The notes: a model not told the origin generated them from the letters alone. Shown: positions 36,586-45,419, numbered from the stretch's first letter. The stretch: DNA of 53,017 bases from an uncultured Eubacteriales bacterium (GCA_902801765.1 CADCJO010000009.1:1-53017); one strand, 5' to 3'. Numbers and translations: made by a program.

Positions 36586-37188
36586 ATGAAAAAGCCGTGG
36601 GAATCGTTTGAAAAAAATTACGTGGCCGTGGAAACGACGGACGAGCGGACAGGAAAAACCCGACTGCAATATGAATACTGCGGTCCCTGGTTCGTGTGCC
36701 AAAATGGAAAAGCGGCGCTGAATCGGGCCAAAGGCGGCGTAGGCGCGGCGTTGATCGTCAGCATTGTTTGTGTCCTGTGGGCAGGAATTCAGCCTTCCCA
36801 GCTGAACCGGGCAGGACTCACCAGCGTGCCCTACGGACTGTCCCTGGCCGCGCTGATCTTTACCGCATTCGGAGTCGGGTATTTGCTGTTCAGCGGCGAA
36901 AGGGTAAAGCGCCCGGAATATGAACGGATGACCCGGTTGCTGTCCTTTGCGCCGGTCATCCAGGCGGTACTGCTGCTGCTTTCCCTGATCGCGGGCGTGT
37001 TCCTGCTGATCAGCGGAAAGGCCCAGGCCGCCGATGCCTGGCCACTGGCCGGGTATTTCCTTGGCGGCTGCGCTGCGGCGTTCATCCGTTTCGTTTTCAA
37101 AGCCCTGCGTTACCGGGAAGAAAAGAACACGGACTTTGAATACGCAAAAGATTTTCCGCTTGGGAATAGCAAAGAAGCTGACTCCTGA
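36586..37188 (+). CDS. Small membrane protein of unknown function
   Basis: 200 residues with four predicted helices (about 45-62, 76-97, 110-136, 146-166), a charged N-terminal domain of about 40 residues and an acidic C-terminal tail. GAGGAAGT precedes ATG 36586, 6 nt after dppF, so it belongs to the transporter operon. I recognise no family. It could be an accessory membrane factor. Confidence 0.75.
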   Translation: MKKPWESFEKNYVAVETTDERTGKTRLQYEYCGPWFVCQNGKAALNRAKGGVGAALIVSIVCVLWAGIQPSQLNRAGLTSVPYGLSLAALIFTAFGVGYLLFSGERVKRPEYERMTRLLSFAPVIQAVLLLLSLIAGVFLLISGKAQAADAWPLAGYFLGGCAAAFIRFVFKALRYREEKNTDFEYAKDFPLGNSKEADS

Positions 37189-37267
37189 AGATGATTCCAT
37201 TCTTCTATTTTTGCTTCATGGGGAACCATGTTTTCTTTTCCTTATCAGTCCCTTCCCAATTCGCCTT

Positions 37268-37326
37268 TCTCGGAAGGGGGTCTGGGGGAAACCTCTCTTT
37301 GGGCTCCAAAGAGAGGTTTCCCCCAG
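37268..37326. repeat. Dispersed palindrome family (GGGGGAAACC type), copy 3
   Basis: CTGGGGGAAACCTCTCTTTGG and its inverse CAAAGAGAGGTTTCCCCCAG flank GCTC, giving a near-perfect stem of about 19 bp. It follows the Dpp operon and may end its transcript, but lacks a clear T-run. Same family as 9488-9594 and 24285-24352. Confidence 0.75.
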
Positions 37327-37350
37327 TAAATATACTTATGAGGTGTTAGC

Positions 37351-38157
37351 ATGTTTTCATTGAAAGGAAAAACCATGATCATCTCCGGCGCGTCCGGAGA
37401 CCGGCCCGACCCCACCGTGAACATGGCCCTAAAATGCGGAGCCAACGTGTGCTTCCTGAGTGGCAATCACGAGCGGGTGATCCAGGCCATGAAGTATATT
37501 GAACCCCAGTACAGGGACCGCATCATCGGGTTTGCCCAGAATCCCCAGTTCAAGTTGGAGCTGAACCGGAAACTGGCCCCGGACATCTACAAGGAGGATT
37601 CCACCTCCCATGACGTGCTGCGGTGGATCTACGAGCGGTTCGGCAGCATCGACATTATGGTGCACGCCTCCGGCGGCGGGTTCGCCCGCTATACCATGGA
37701 GAACACCGACAAGGATTACTGGCACCGTACTGCGACCATTTCGGAAAACCTGTTCTTCAACACCATGTATGCTCTGCCCTACCTGGAAAAGAGCAAAAGC
37801 CCGGTGGTGATCAACGTGGTGTCTGACGAAGGCTATCACGGCGGTTATTGGAATAATCCCGCCTGCGCGTCGGCCCGCGGCAGCGTGCTGACCCTGACCA
37901 AGGAAATGGCCCGGGAGCTGGCGCCTAAGGGCATCCGGGTCAACTGCGTAATGCACAGCTACATCGACGGCGACGGCCCCGACGCCACGGCCATCTGGCT
38001 GACGGATGAGGAAAAGGAAAAGCTCATTTCCGCCACACCCTTAAAGCGCATGTGCACAAGAGAAGACATTGCCGGCATCATCAATTTCCTGGCCAGCGAC
38101 GAGGCTTCCTTCATTACAGGCGCAGTGGTGCCCGTCAATGGGGGATTGACTTTATAA
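37351..38157 (+). CDS. SDR-fold protein with altered catalytic residues
   Basis: 268 residues of the short-chain dehydrogenase fold: N-terminal MIISGASGDRPDPTVNMAL, strand-loop MVHASGGG (usual NNAG position), GIRVNCVMHSY, and the C-terminal FITGAVVPVNGGL. Two departures are seen. The glycine-rich GxxxGxG is replaced by GASGDRPDPT. The YxxxK active site is replaced by NPACASARGSV, that is Cys for Tyr and Arg for Lys. Classical oxidoreductase chemistry is therefore doubtful. In enoyl-ACP reductase-like SDRs the motif is also shifted, but here no Tyr sits at the expected spot apart from GYHGGYW upstream. GAGG precedes ATG 37351. It lies at the end of the module, with its own terminator. Confidence 0.8.
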   Translation: MFSLKGKTMIISGASGDRPDPTVNMALKCGANVCFLSGNHERVIQAMKYIEPQYRDRIIGFAQNPQFKLELNRKLAPDIYKEDSTSHDVLRWIYERFGSIDIMVHASGGGFARYTMENTDKDYWHRTATISENLFFNTMYALPYLEKSKSPVVINVVSDEGYHGGYWNNPACASARGSVLTLTKEMARELAPKGIRVNCVMHSYIDGDGPDATAIWLTDEEKEKLISATPLKRMCTREDIAGIINFLASDEASFITGAVVPVNGGLTL

Positions 38158-38176
38158 AAGAATATGAACGCACTGC

Positions 38177-38210
38177 GGCCCGCTTCACACAAGGAGAAGC
38201 GGGCCGATTT
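38177..38210 (+). terminator. Terminator of the SDR gene
   Basis: GGCCCGCTTC (38177-38186) pairs with GAAGCGGGCC (38196-38205), followed by GATTTGTTTT. Lies 20 nt after the stop codon. Confidence 0.8.
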
Positions 38211-38248
38211 GTTTTCAAAACGATTTATGGAATATCTGTATTTTTCCT

Positions 38249-39232
38249 TTATTTGCTCTGCTGAAACAGCCAATCGCGAACCGCTTCCAGCTTATACGCA
38301 TAATCAAAGGAAGTCATGTGCTCGCCTGCGCTGCCGCCGGAGCTTTGTCCCTCCGCCAGGGTGGTGCCCAGGGCAAAGGTAACGAAGTTCGCGGAACAGC
38401 CTTCTTCAAGCATGGAAGCCACAGCAGCGTTTTGGGTTTCCGCATCGTACTGAGCGCTCCATTCCGCATGCGTATAGGAAGCGCCGTCTGCATCAAAAAG
38501 GGCGAGCAATTCGGCCTGCCCGGCGGATGCTTTCGGATCACCGGCGGAAACGATGTAGAAGAAATTCTCCTGTTCCAGCCCGCCAAGCAGCTTCACATCC
38601 CACTGGCTGCCCACGAATACATAAGCCGCGAAGAAGCCAGAATAGGCAATGCTCAGATAAAAGGATGTCATGCCGCCCATGGATTGGCCGGTGGTATAGA
38701 TGCGGTCAGGATCAATAGCATATGTTTCCGTCAGGGACTCAAGCAGCCGCATGGCCACGTCGATCTGCGCGGAATGGTTGAAATTGTCGTCCACCACGGT
38801 TTCGGTAAACACGGGTACCACCACGAACGCGGGATACTTGGCCTGTTCTTCTTCCGTTGCCCAGATCAGGCCGCCCCAGCCTTGAGTCAGCACGTAATCC
38901 GTGCCGCGCCCGACGGCACTGGAATCAGGAATGAACTGAATCAAAGGGTATTTTTGGCTTTCATCGTAGCTTTCAGGGATAAACAGCTGATACTGCAAGC
39001 TGGTGCCGGTTTCGGCATCGTCAAAGGTAAGCAGCTGGAATTTCGGCGCGGCTTCGGAAATCATGGCTTGCAGCGCCGCGTCGCTCGATTTGTCCGTCCC
39101 TCCGCCGTTGCCGCCCCGCATACCGCCGTTGCCCCCTTGTCCACCGCGTCCTCCGGCAGGCCGTTCCGCGTAAGCAGCGCCCATCGTGCAAAGAAGCGAA
39201 AAAGTAAGAACAATTGCCATGATCTTTTTCAT
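38249..39232 (-). CDS. Secreted esterase/PHB-depolymerase-like alpha/beta hydrolase
   Basis: 327 residues. Signal peptide MKKIMAIVLTFSLLCTMGAA with cleavage near AYA, then a Gly/Arg/Asn-rich linker of about 30 residues, then an alpha/beta hydrolase domain. The nucleophile is in TTGQSMGGMTS; candidate Asp in VSAGDPKAS and His in GEHMTSFDYAYK. The phrase QYQLFIPESYDESQKYPLI is typical of peptidase S9/esterase D-like proteins. AGGAGG precedes ATG 39232. It probably releases acyl or feruloyl-type esters outside the cell, which would fit a plant-compound context, but that link is inference. No TTCC-N5-GGAA box is seen upstream. Confidence 0.82.
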   Translation of the reverse strand: MKKIMAIVLTFSLLCTMGAAYAERPAGGRGGQGGNGGMRGGNGGGTDKSSDAALQAMISEAAPKFQLLTFDDAETGTSLQYQLFIPESYDESQKYPLIQFIPDSSAVGRGTDYVLTQGWGGLIWATEEEQAKYPAFVVVPVFTETVVDDNFNHSAQIDVAMRLLESLTETYAIDPDRIYTTGQSMGGMTSFYLSIAYSGFFAAYVFVGSQWDVKLLGGLEQENFFYIVSAGDPKASAGQAELLALFDADGASYTHAEWSAQYDAETQNAAVASMLEEGCSANFVTFALGTTLAEGQSSGGSAGEHMTSFDYAYKLEAVRDWLFQQSK

Positions 39233-39540
39233 AAGGATGAACCTCCTTCATTGATTTCGATATCCGGTCTTACGCTTTCGCTGCTCGATATCATGGAAGA
39301 ATCATAGCAGAAAAACCTTAAAATAAGCTTGAACATAGAGCAAAGATTTCCTGCTCATGATCCTGTTTTTTTTTGAAAAATGTTTCAAAACTTCACCAAT
39401 TGGCAGCAAGACTCGCCGATTGCTTTAAGCGGCAGACAACATATTAAAAAGGCGTTATATTTTCAATTGTCGTTCAATTTTTTTATCCCTTCTTATCAGC
39501 CACCAGACTGGCCTCTTTCACTGCCAAAGCAAATTGATCA

Positions 39541-39700
39541 AATACACCCAAATGATGTCACAGTCGTCTTCTTCCGGAAAGTGCTCAAAATTACCGCAGG
39601 CACTGTTTCCTTATCAATCAGCAGACGCTCGTGCTGTTCCAGGTTTTTATTATGGCCGAAAGGCGCGGCAGTGCCTGTACTGACGGCATGTTATGAAGGA
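39541..39700 (-). pseudogene. Large serine recombinase fragment (Recombinase domain)
   Basis: On the minus strand TGTAAPFGHNKN is followed by HERLLIDKETVPAV. This matches the conserved APFGYxKDPxxxHxLLIDxETAPIV segment of large serine recombinases. Stops on both sides limit it to about 50 codons. Between 39233 and 39737 nothing else coding is recognised, and the stretch is AT-rich. A C-terminal piece of the same class of enzyme lies at 44261-44782 on the other strand, so debris flanks the MacAB-like operon. Confidence 0.6.
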
Positions 39701-39737
39701 AGCATATTAACTGGGAACCTGGAGCCATCCCCTAAAT

Positions 39738-39769
39738 TTAAGGTTTTTTTAAGGCTCTGTCCGTATAAT
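39738..39769 (+). promoter_or_regulatory. Promoter of the MacAB-like operon with TTAAGG direct repeat
   Basis: TTAAGG at 39738-39743 and again at 39749-39754, exactly 11 nt apart, then a perfect TATAAT at 39764-39769. There is no good -35; the repeats occupy its place. This is how PhoB/OmpR-class activators bind. The predicted leader is about 165 nt. Confidence 0.65.
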
Positions 39770-39939
39770 ATCATTCATATTCGGGATTGCTTCCTGTTTT
39801 CCGCTGCGGCCACGATGAAGGGAACGGTTCAGGGATCGTCTGAATTTGTTTCGCCTGACGCACAGGGAGCAGGAAGCGTCAATGATCAAGGAGAGCTTTA
39901 TGGGGGGATAAAGCAGCCGAACGAAAAAGGAGGCCGTGT

Positions 39940-41007
39940 ATGGAACCTCAAAAGCCAAAGAATAAAAAAGCCGGGAAAAGCAAGCGGGGAAAAAGGATCA
40001 TCAAGAGAATCCTGCTGTTTCTGCTGATGATTGTTTTGCTGGGCGGCATCGGCGTTTTTGCTTACGCCCGGCTGCAGCAGGAATATACCACAACGTATCA
40101 GGAATACACCGCCACCACCGGCACCATTTCCAATTCCCTCTCCTTCAGCGGCACCCTGCAGGTGATCAATAACACGACATACACCGCGTCTTCCGCCGCG
40201 ACAGTGCGAGCTGTCCATGTGTCCGCCGGACAGGACGTGCGGGAAGGCGACCTGCTCCTGCGGCTCAGCAACGGGCAGAGCATCCAGGCGGAGTTTGACG
40301 GGCGGGTGAACCAACTGTCTGTTGAAGCGGGGGAAAAGGTTTCATCGGGCAGTGACCTGGTGCAGGTGGTGGATTTTACGCACATGAAGGTGTCTATCCG
40401 CGTGGATGAGTACGATATTTCCGACGTGCATGTGGGGGACGCCTGCCGCGTGACCACCACCGCCACGGAAAACGTGTTTGATTCCTCCATTGCCGATATC
40501 AATTATATTTCTTCCTCCACAGGTTCCGTGGCCTATTATACCGCCACAGCCTATGTGGACGTGTCCTCCGGCGTGTATCCTGGGATGCAGGTGACGGTCA
40601 CCGTGCCCCAGCAGGAGGCGGCAAACGTGGTGGTGCTGCGGGAGGACGCCCTCAGTTTTTCCGACGATAACCGGGCGTTCGTGTATACGCAGAACGCCGA
40701 CGGCAGCATGGCGGAAACCTACGTCACCACCGGCGTCAGCAACGGCAATTATGTGGAAATCAAGGCGGGCCTGAATGCCGGCGACCGGGTGTATACCGAA
40801 GTACAGACCGAAACGCAGAACTCCGTCGCCAGTCTGCTCACCAGCCTGTTCAGCCAGCAGCGCATCAACGGCGCGGGCGGCACCCGAAACAACGGCACCA
40901 ACAGCACCCGCACCAATCCCAACGGCAGCGGGTTCGGCGGCGGAACGACGACCCGCCAGAACGCGCCCGGCGGCACAGCCCCCGGCGGAAACGGCGGTGG
41001 TCGATAA
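39940..41007 (+). CDS. Efflux membrane-fusion protein (MacA/YknX-like)
   Basis: 355 residues. A basic N-terminus and one helix (about 22-42) anchor it; the outside part has a barrel-sandwich formed by VRAVHVSAGQDVREGDLLLR and DGRVNQLSVEAGEKVSSGSD. The two lipoyl halves are almost adjacent, so the long helical hairpin of MacA is absent, as expected where there is no outer membrane. The C-terminal 45 residues are a low-complexity Gly/Asn/Thr tail. AGGAGG precedes ATG 39940. It overlaps the ATPase gene (TAATG). Confidence 0.88.
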   Translation: MEPQKPKNKKAGKSKRGKRIIKRILLFLLMIVLLGGIGVFAYARLQQEYTTTYQEYTATTGTISNSLSFSGTLQVINNTTYTASSAATVRAVHVSAGQDVREGDLLLRLSNGQSIQAEFDGRVNQLSVEAGEKVSSGSDLVQVVDFTHMKVSIRVDEYDISDVHVGDACRVTTTATENVFDSSIADINYISSSTGSVAYYTATAYVDVSSGVYPGMQVTVTVPQQEAANVVVLREDALSFSDDNRAFVYTQNADGSMAETYVTTGVSNGNYVEIKAGLNAGDRVYTEVQTETQNSVASLLTSLFSQQRINGAGGTRNNGTNSTRTNPNGSGFGGGTTTRQNAPGGTAPGGNGGGR

Positions 41008-41717
41008 TGGCCGGCCCCCTAATTTCCATGCGGGATATCAATAAATACTATGCCATGGGAGAGGAACAGGCGCATATTTTAAAGGACGTGAATTTATCCG
41101 TAGCATCGGGGGAATACCTGTCCATTCTCGGTCCCTCCGGCAGTGGGAAAAGCACGCTGATGAATATCATCGGCTGCCTGGACACGCCCACCTCCGGCAG
41201 CTATCTCCTCAATGGTGAAGCCGTGGAGGAGCTTTCCCAGGTGGAGCTGGCAGGCATCCGTTCCCGAGAGATCGGGTTCGTGTTTCAGAATTCTCAGCTG
41301 CTGCCCCGGCTGACGGCCCAGAAAAACGTGGAGCTGCCCCTGATCTATGCCGGCGTTCCGCCTAAGGAGCGCCGCAATCGGGCCCGGGAAATGCTGAACC
41401 GGGTGGGGCTGTCCGACCGGATGGGCCACTTCCCTAACCAATTGTCCGGCGGCCAGCAGCAGCGCGTGGCCATTGCCCGGGCGCTGGTGGGCAATCCTTC
41501 CCTGCTGCTGGCGGACGAGCCCACCGGCGCGCTGGATCAGAAAACGGGCAGGCAGGTGATGGCGCTGTTTCAGGAGTTGAACGCCGAGGGCCGCACGGTG
41601 GTCATGATCACCCATGACATCCACATCGCGTCCTACGCGCGACGCGTGGTGCACATCATCGACGGGGAGCTGACGGAGGGCGAAGCCGGGCCGGAGGGAA
41701 GTGATCCCCATGTTTAA
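41007..41717 (+). CDS. MacB-type ABC ATPase
   Basis: 236 residues, LolD/MacB family. Walker [11 protein letters not shown]-loop [11 protein letters not shown], signature LSGGQQQR, Walker [14 protein letters not shown]-loop ITHD. With the FtsX-like permease and the fusion protein it forms a mechanotransmission-type exporter for drugs, peptides or toxins. The start shares A with the preceding stop codon; the end overlaps the permease start. Confidence 0.94.
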   Translation: MAGPLISMRDINKYYAMGEEQAHILKDVNLSVASGEYLSILGPSGSGKSTLMNIIGCLDTPTSGSYLLNGEAVEELSQVELAGIRSREIGFVFQNSQLLPRLTAQKNVELPLIYAGVPPKERRNRAREMLNRVGLSDRMGHFPNQLSGGQQQRVAIARALVGNPSLLLADEPTGALDQKTGRQVMALFQELNAEGRTVVMITHDIHIASYARRVVHIIDGELTEGEAGPEGSDPHV

Positions 41718-42921
41718 ACAGCTTCGGAAAACGCTGATGATGCTGGGCGAATGTTTTACCATGTCTCTGTCCAATATCCTGAACAACCGGGTGCGTTCCT
41801 TTCTCACGGTGCTGGGCATCCTGATCGGCGTCACCGCGGTGATCGCGCTGATTACCACGGTTTCGGGCTTTTCCGGCACCCTGTCCTCCTCCTTCATGAA
41901 CATGGGGGCTGGCACGCTGTCCGTGTCCGTCACGGGCAGCGAACTCAAGTCCGGCATGACTGCGGAGGACTTTGAAGCGCTCACCGCGCTGGACGCGGTG
42001 CAGGGCATTACGCCGAATGTTTCTCTCCGCAGCCGTCTTTCCAAGGGCGGGAAGTATAAAACCAATGTATCCATCACCGGGAAGAATTACTTCTATTTTC
42101 TCAAAACAGAAGGCGCTGTGGAGCGAGGCCGTCCCATTCATCCCACCGACGAAGCCAGCAGCACCTTCGTCTGCCTCATCAACCACACCATCATGGAAGA
42201 ACTCTTCTACGGCGTCGATCCCATCGGGGAAACCATGTATGTGGACGGGGTACCCTTCCTGGTGATCGGCGTGCTGGCCGACAGTGCGTCCACCAACCTT
42301 GTGAGCATCATGTCCGGCAGCGCCAGCGTGGTCATCCCTTATACCACCGCGCTGAAAATGAACAATGCCAACGTGGTCACTTCCTTCACCGTCTATCTGG
42401 CCGACGGCGCGGACTCGGAAAAAGCCTCCGCCACGCTGACGGAGGCTATGGACAGAATGTTCAGCTTTGAGGAGGACTGCTTCACTATCACCACCATGAG
42501 CGGCATCGAGGACACCATGAACTCCATGCTGTCCATGGTCAGCACGCTGCTGGCGGGCATCGCGTCCATCGCCCTGGTGGTGGGAGGCATCGGCATCATG
42601 AATATGATGCTCACCACCGTCACGGAACGCACCATGGAAATCGGGCTGAAAAAAGCGTTGGGGGCCATTCCTTGGCAGATCCAGTTGCAATTCCTGATGG
42701 AGTCTTTTCTGCTCTCCATGATCGGCGGGCTGCTGGGCGTGGCCCTGGGTCTGGGCTTATCCTTCACCCTCTGCCGCGTGATGGGCATGACCTTTGTTAT
42801 TTCTCCCAGCGCCATCCTGCTGGGCGTCAGCTTCTCCGCTGCCGTGGGTATCATCTTCGGCTGGGCTCCCGCCCGGAAAGCCAGCCGGTTGAATCCCATC
42901 GACGCGCTGCGGGCGATGTGA
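41710..42921 (+). CDS. MacB-type ABC permease (FtsX-like)
   Basis: 403 residues from ATG 41710; the GTG at 41701 sits too close to the GGAGGG at 41694-41699. One N-terminal helix (NNRVRSFLTVLGILIGVTAV, typical of MacB permeases), a large extracellular domain (about 50-270), then three helices of the FtsX core with TERTMEIGLKKALGA and a final RLNPIDALRAM. Overlaps the ATPase gene by 8 nt. Confidence 0.94.
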   Translation: MFKQLRKTLMMLGECFTMSLSNILNNRVRSFLTVLGILIGVTAVIALITTVSGFSGTLSSSFMNMGAGTLSVSVTGSELKSGMTAEDFEALTALDAVQGITPNVSLRSRLSKGGKYKTNVSITGKNYFYFLKTEGAVERGRPIHPTDEASSTFVCLINHTIMEELFYGVDPIGETMYVDGVPFLVIGVLADSASTNLVSIMSGSASVVIPYTTALKMNNANVVTSFTVYLADGADSEKASATLTEAMDRMFSFEEDCFTITTMSGIEDTMNSMLSMVSTLLAGIASIALVVGGIGIMNMMLTTVTERTMEIGLKKALGAIPWQIQLQFLMESFLLSMIGGLLGVALGLGLSFTLCRVMGMTFVISPSAILLGVSFSAAVGIIFGWAPARKASRLNPIDALRAM

Positions 42922-42980
42922 CTTATCATTCTATGTTCCAATTTCTAATCAGAATGGGATAATATATGGAGGGAAAATTT

Positions 42981-44075
42981 ATGCTGAAAAAGCTTTTGGC
43001 TACCTTACTGGCGGCTGTGGTTATGCTGTCCTGTTCCGCCGCGCTGGCGGCGTCCGTGCCGCTGAATGGCACGGTGGTCAACACCCAGGAAGAAACGGTG
43101 GTTTCGCCCTATGGCGGCGCTGTGGAGGAGATTTGCGTGAAGGTCGGGGACTCCGTACAGGCGGGAGAAGTGATTGCCACGCTGAAAACCACGAAGGTCT
43201 ATGCCCTCCAGGACGGCGTCGTCCGCCTGTTTGGCAGCGTAGGCGAAACCGCGGAAATGATTGCGAACCTGTATGGCGCGGTTGCCTATGTGGAACCGAC
43301 CATGCAGTATACCGCTCAAATTTCCACCAAAACAGCCGACGCCAACAATGAGGCGAACCGGTTCGTCCACCCCGGCGAAACGGTCTATCTGCGGGCCGTG
43401 GAGAACATGAACCGCACTGGTACGGGTACGGTCACCTCCGTTGCCAGCGGGAGCTTCAATGTGATTCTCTCCCAGGGCAGCTTTGCCAGTGGAGACAGCG
43501 TCAACGTCTATCGCGATCCCACGTTTACGCCCATCAACCGCCTGGGAAAAGGAACGATCTCTTTGGTCGATCCGGTGGCTTATACGGGCGAAGGAATTGT
43601 TACGTCGTATGCGGTACAAAACGGCGCACAGGTGAAAAAAGGCGATGTGCTGTTTGAAACGGTTTCTGGCAGCTATTCCAGCGCTGCCGGGGATTGGACT
43701 CAGATCAAAGCGCCGTGCGGCGGCATCATCGCTTCCCTGAATATGGCAAAAGGAACCGCTGTTGCAGAGGGTAGCGCTGTCGCCACACTGTATGCAGATG
43801 ACGGGATGCGTATCGAAGCCACCGTTTCGGAAACCGATCTGCTGTCGTTCCACGTGGGGGACAGCGTGATTGCGGAATTTACTTATCTGAACGATGGCGG
43901 AATCTCCGCCCGGGGTGTGATTGAAAAAATATCGCGGTTGGGCGAAGCGTCTTCCTCTGATACTGAATCCGAAGAAGCTTGGTTTACCGTCAGCGTCAAA
44001 CCAAACACCAGCGCCGGCCTGTATTACGGCGCGCATGCCATCGTATCGCTGAGCGACAAGGATGTGTTGGAATAA
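42981..44075 (+). CDS. Secreted HlyD-like periplasmic adaptor protein
   Basis: 364 residues from ATG 42981, with GGAGGG upstream. Signal peptide MLKKLLATLLAAVVMLSCSA; MLSC may act as a lipobox. The mature part begins with a lipoyl half-motif (ISPYGG-type VVSPYGGAVEEICVKVGDSV and AGEVIATL), and further beta-barrel segments follow (YGAHAIVSL end). It is the second adaptor next to the MacAB-like system, 60 nt downstream. It may be an alternative or additional partner. No coiled coil is evident. Confidence 0.82.
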   Translation: MLKKLLATLLAAVVMLSCSAALAASVPLNGTVVNTQEETVVSPYGGAVEEICVKVGDSVQAGEVIATLKTTKVYALQDGVVRLFGSVGETAEMIANLYGAVAYVEPTMQYTAQISTKTADANNEANRFVHPGETVYLRAVENMNRTGTGTVTSVASGSFNVILSQGSFASGDSVNVYRDPTFTPINRLGKGTISLVDPVAYTGEGIVTSYAVQNGAQVKKGDVLFETVSGSYSSAAGDWTQIKAPCGGIIASLNMAKGTAVAEGSAVATLYADDGMRIEATVSETDLLSFHVGDSVIAEFTYLNDGGISARGVIEKISRLGEASSSDTESEEAWFTVSVKPNTSAGLYYGAHAIVSLSDKDVLE

Positions 44076-44091
44076 GGTTCCCGTTTTGAAT

Positions 44092-44239
44092 GAGCGCAAA
44101 AATTCTCAGTGCCTTCCGCCAGCGTTACGATCAGCTTATCCGCCTGATTTTCATAGATTGCCGGGGCTTGGTGGCTGGTAATGGAAACACCGTTCAGGAT
44201 CAGGCGCATCTTATCCTCCGCGCTGGGCTTCGATAACAA
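44092..44239 (-). pseudogene. Fragment of a carbohydrate-binding-domain protein (DUF4353-like)
   Basis: Minus-strand codons read RLILNGVSITSHQAPAIYE and DKLIVTLAEGTEN, which match the repeated LxLNGVSIT-xxxxAIYV-ADKVxITLAEGTxN pattern of DUF4353 proteins. It has neither proper start nor end and abuts the recombinase remnant. A second sign of recombination at this border. Confidence 0.6.
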
Positions 44240-44260
44240 TTCGGCCCGTCCTAAAACAAC

Positions 44261-44782
44261 TTGTCAAGTACTTTTTACGTTGCTTACCTGACACAGCTTT
44301 CCCAGCGCGGATGGCATGGAGAAAAGGCTTCCTATCGGAAGGAAGCCGAACAATGCCAGCACCGGATGACGGAGCTGGATGTGCTGATGAAACGCCTCTA
44401 TGAAGATAACGTATTTGGTAGAATTTCCGATGAACGCTTTGCCAGCATGTCAGCCGATTATGAGGCGGAAACCAGGAAGGTGAAAGAACGGTTGGGGATG
44501 CTTGATGAACTGCTGGCCAGCTATACCAGGCAAAATCGGGATGCCAAAGCGTTTGCCAGCCTGGTAGCGCAATACACTGATATTACCTGCCTCACGGAAG
44601 AACTTGTGCACACGCTGATCGAAAAGGTGGTTGTACACGAAAAGGAAGTCATTGATGGTGAAACGGTGATGCGCATAGATATTTACTATCGCTTCATCGG
44701 GAAGGTTGGCAATGAAAACGGCGAGGCACTCAAAACACAAAAAACGCGCTGTAACACCAAAGCATTGGCCCCCAGCGCGTAA
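44261..44782 (+). pseudogene. Large serine recombinase C-terminal fragment (DUF4368-like)
   Basis: About 170 codons with a coiled-coil start (YRKEAEQCQHRMTELDVLMK), then LYEDNVFGRISDERFASMSA and the C-terminal LVHTLIEKVVVHEKEVIDGE followed by IDIYYRFIGKVG. This is the C-terminal part of TnpX-like large serine recombinases. The catalytic resolvase and recombinase domains are gone, and no ribosome binding site is seen. From 44783 to 44990 only AT-rich sequence without a recognisable gene is present. Confidence 0.8.
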
Positions 44783-44993
44783 ACAAAATTGGTGTGCGCA
44801 ATAAAGATAACGCCCCAGCGTTTCCTCCCTGCTGGCTTTGAAATACATCCTTTAGAACACGATTGTTAACAGTATTACAACTTAACTGGTAAAATTGAAA
44901 AAAGAAAACAAGATGAGATTCACATAAAAATATTTTGTATTTTTGGAACAATTCCCTTTCCTCATTCGTCTATATGGGTGAGGTGAGGAACAC

Positions 44994-45317
44994 ATGAGTA
45001 CAATGCTTTCCATTTTCCCCAAGGATGAAAACCCCACTTTGCTGGCGATTGACGACGAACAGCAGGTTGTTTATGTAGACGGAGAACCGTGCGAACTGAC
45101 GCACCAGGAATTTTCCCTTTTGCAGGAATTGGCCCAGAATATTGACCGCCCGGTATCCCGGCAGGAATTGCTGCGCGACGCATGGGGCTACGTCAGCCCG
45201 GGAGACACCCGCACAGTGGATGTGCATGTCCAGCGCCTGCGCAAAAAGCTGGGCTTCTTCTGCATCGAAACGGTGTACAGAAGAGGCTATAAGCTGCGCG
45301 CGCAGGAAGTATGCTGA
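44994..45317 (+). CDS. Stand-alone winged-helix DNA-binding protein (OmpR/PhoB C-terminal type)
   Basis: 107 residues. The domain CELTHQEFSLLQELAQNIDR, VSRQELLRDAWGY, RTVDVHVQRLRKKLG, VYRRGYKL is a complete Trans_reg_C winged helix with the recognition helix VDVHVQRLRKKL. There is no receiver domain; the first 25 residues are unrelated. GAGGTGAGG precedes ATG 44994, so it is not a fragment of a longer gene. No histidine kinase is nearby. It could bind the TTAAGG direct repeats before the MacAB-like operon, since this protein class favours such repeats; that is inference. Confidence 0.82.
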   Translation: MSTMLSIFPKDENPTLLAIDDEQQVVYVDGEPCELTHQEFSLLQELAQNIDRPVSRQELLRDAWGYVSPGDTRTVDVHVQRLRKKLGFFCIETVYRRGYKLRAQEVC

Positions 45318-45336
45318 TCCTGGGTGGCCGGGCTTG

Positions 45337-45384
45337 AAAAAAACGAATCCTCCGCGGACATTCCGATGAAGGATTCGTTTTTTT
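45337..45384. terminator. Bidirectional terminator
   Basis: AAAAAAACGAATCCT (45337-45351) pairs with AGGATTCGTTTTTTT (45370-45384). It serves both the winged-helix gene and the convergent glycosidase gene. Confidence 0.88.
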
Positions 45385-45419
45385 GTACCGTCGGTATCCG
45401 TCCGTCCGGGGAGGACAGG

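Noticed and set aside
39790-39936. A second leader peptide before the MacAB-like operon
   Set aside because: Only a nine-codon frame (starting near 39882) and a frame overlapping the first gene were found, with no terminator between them and the operon.
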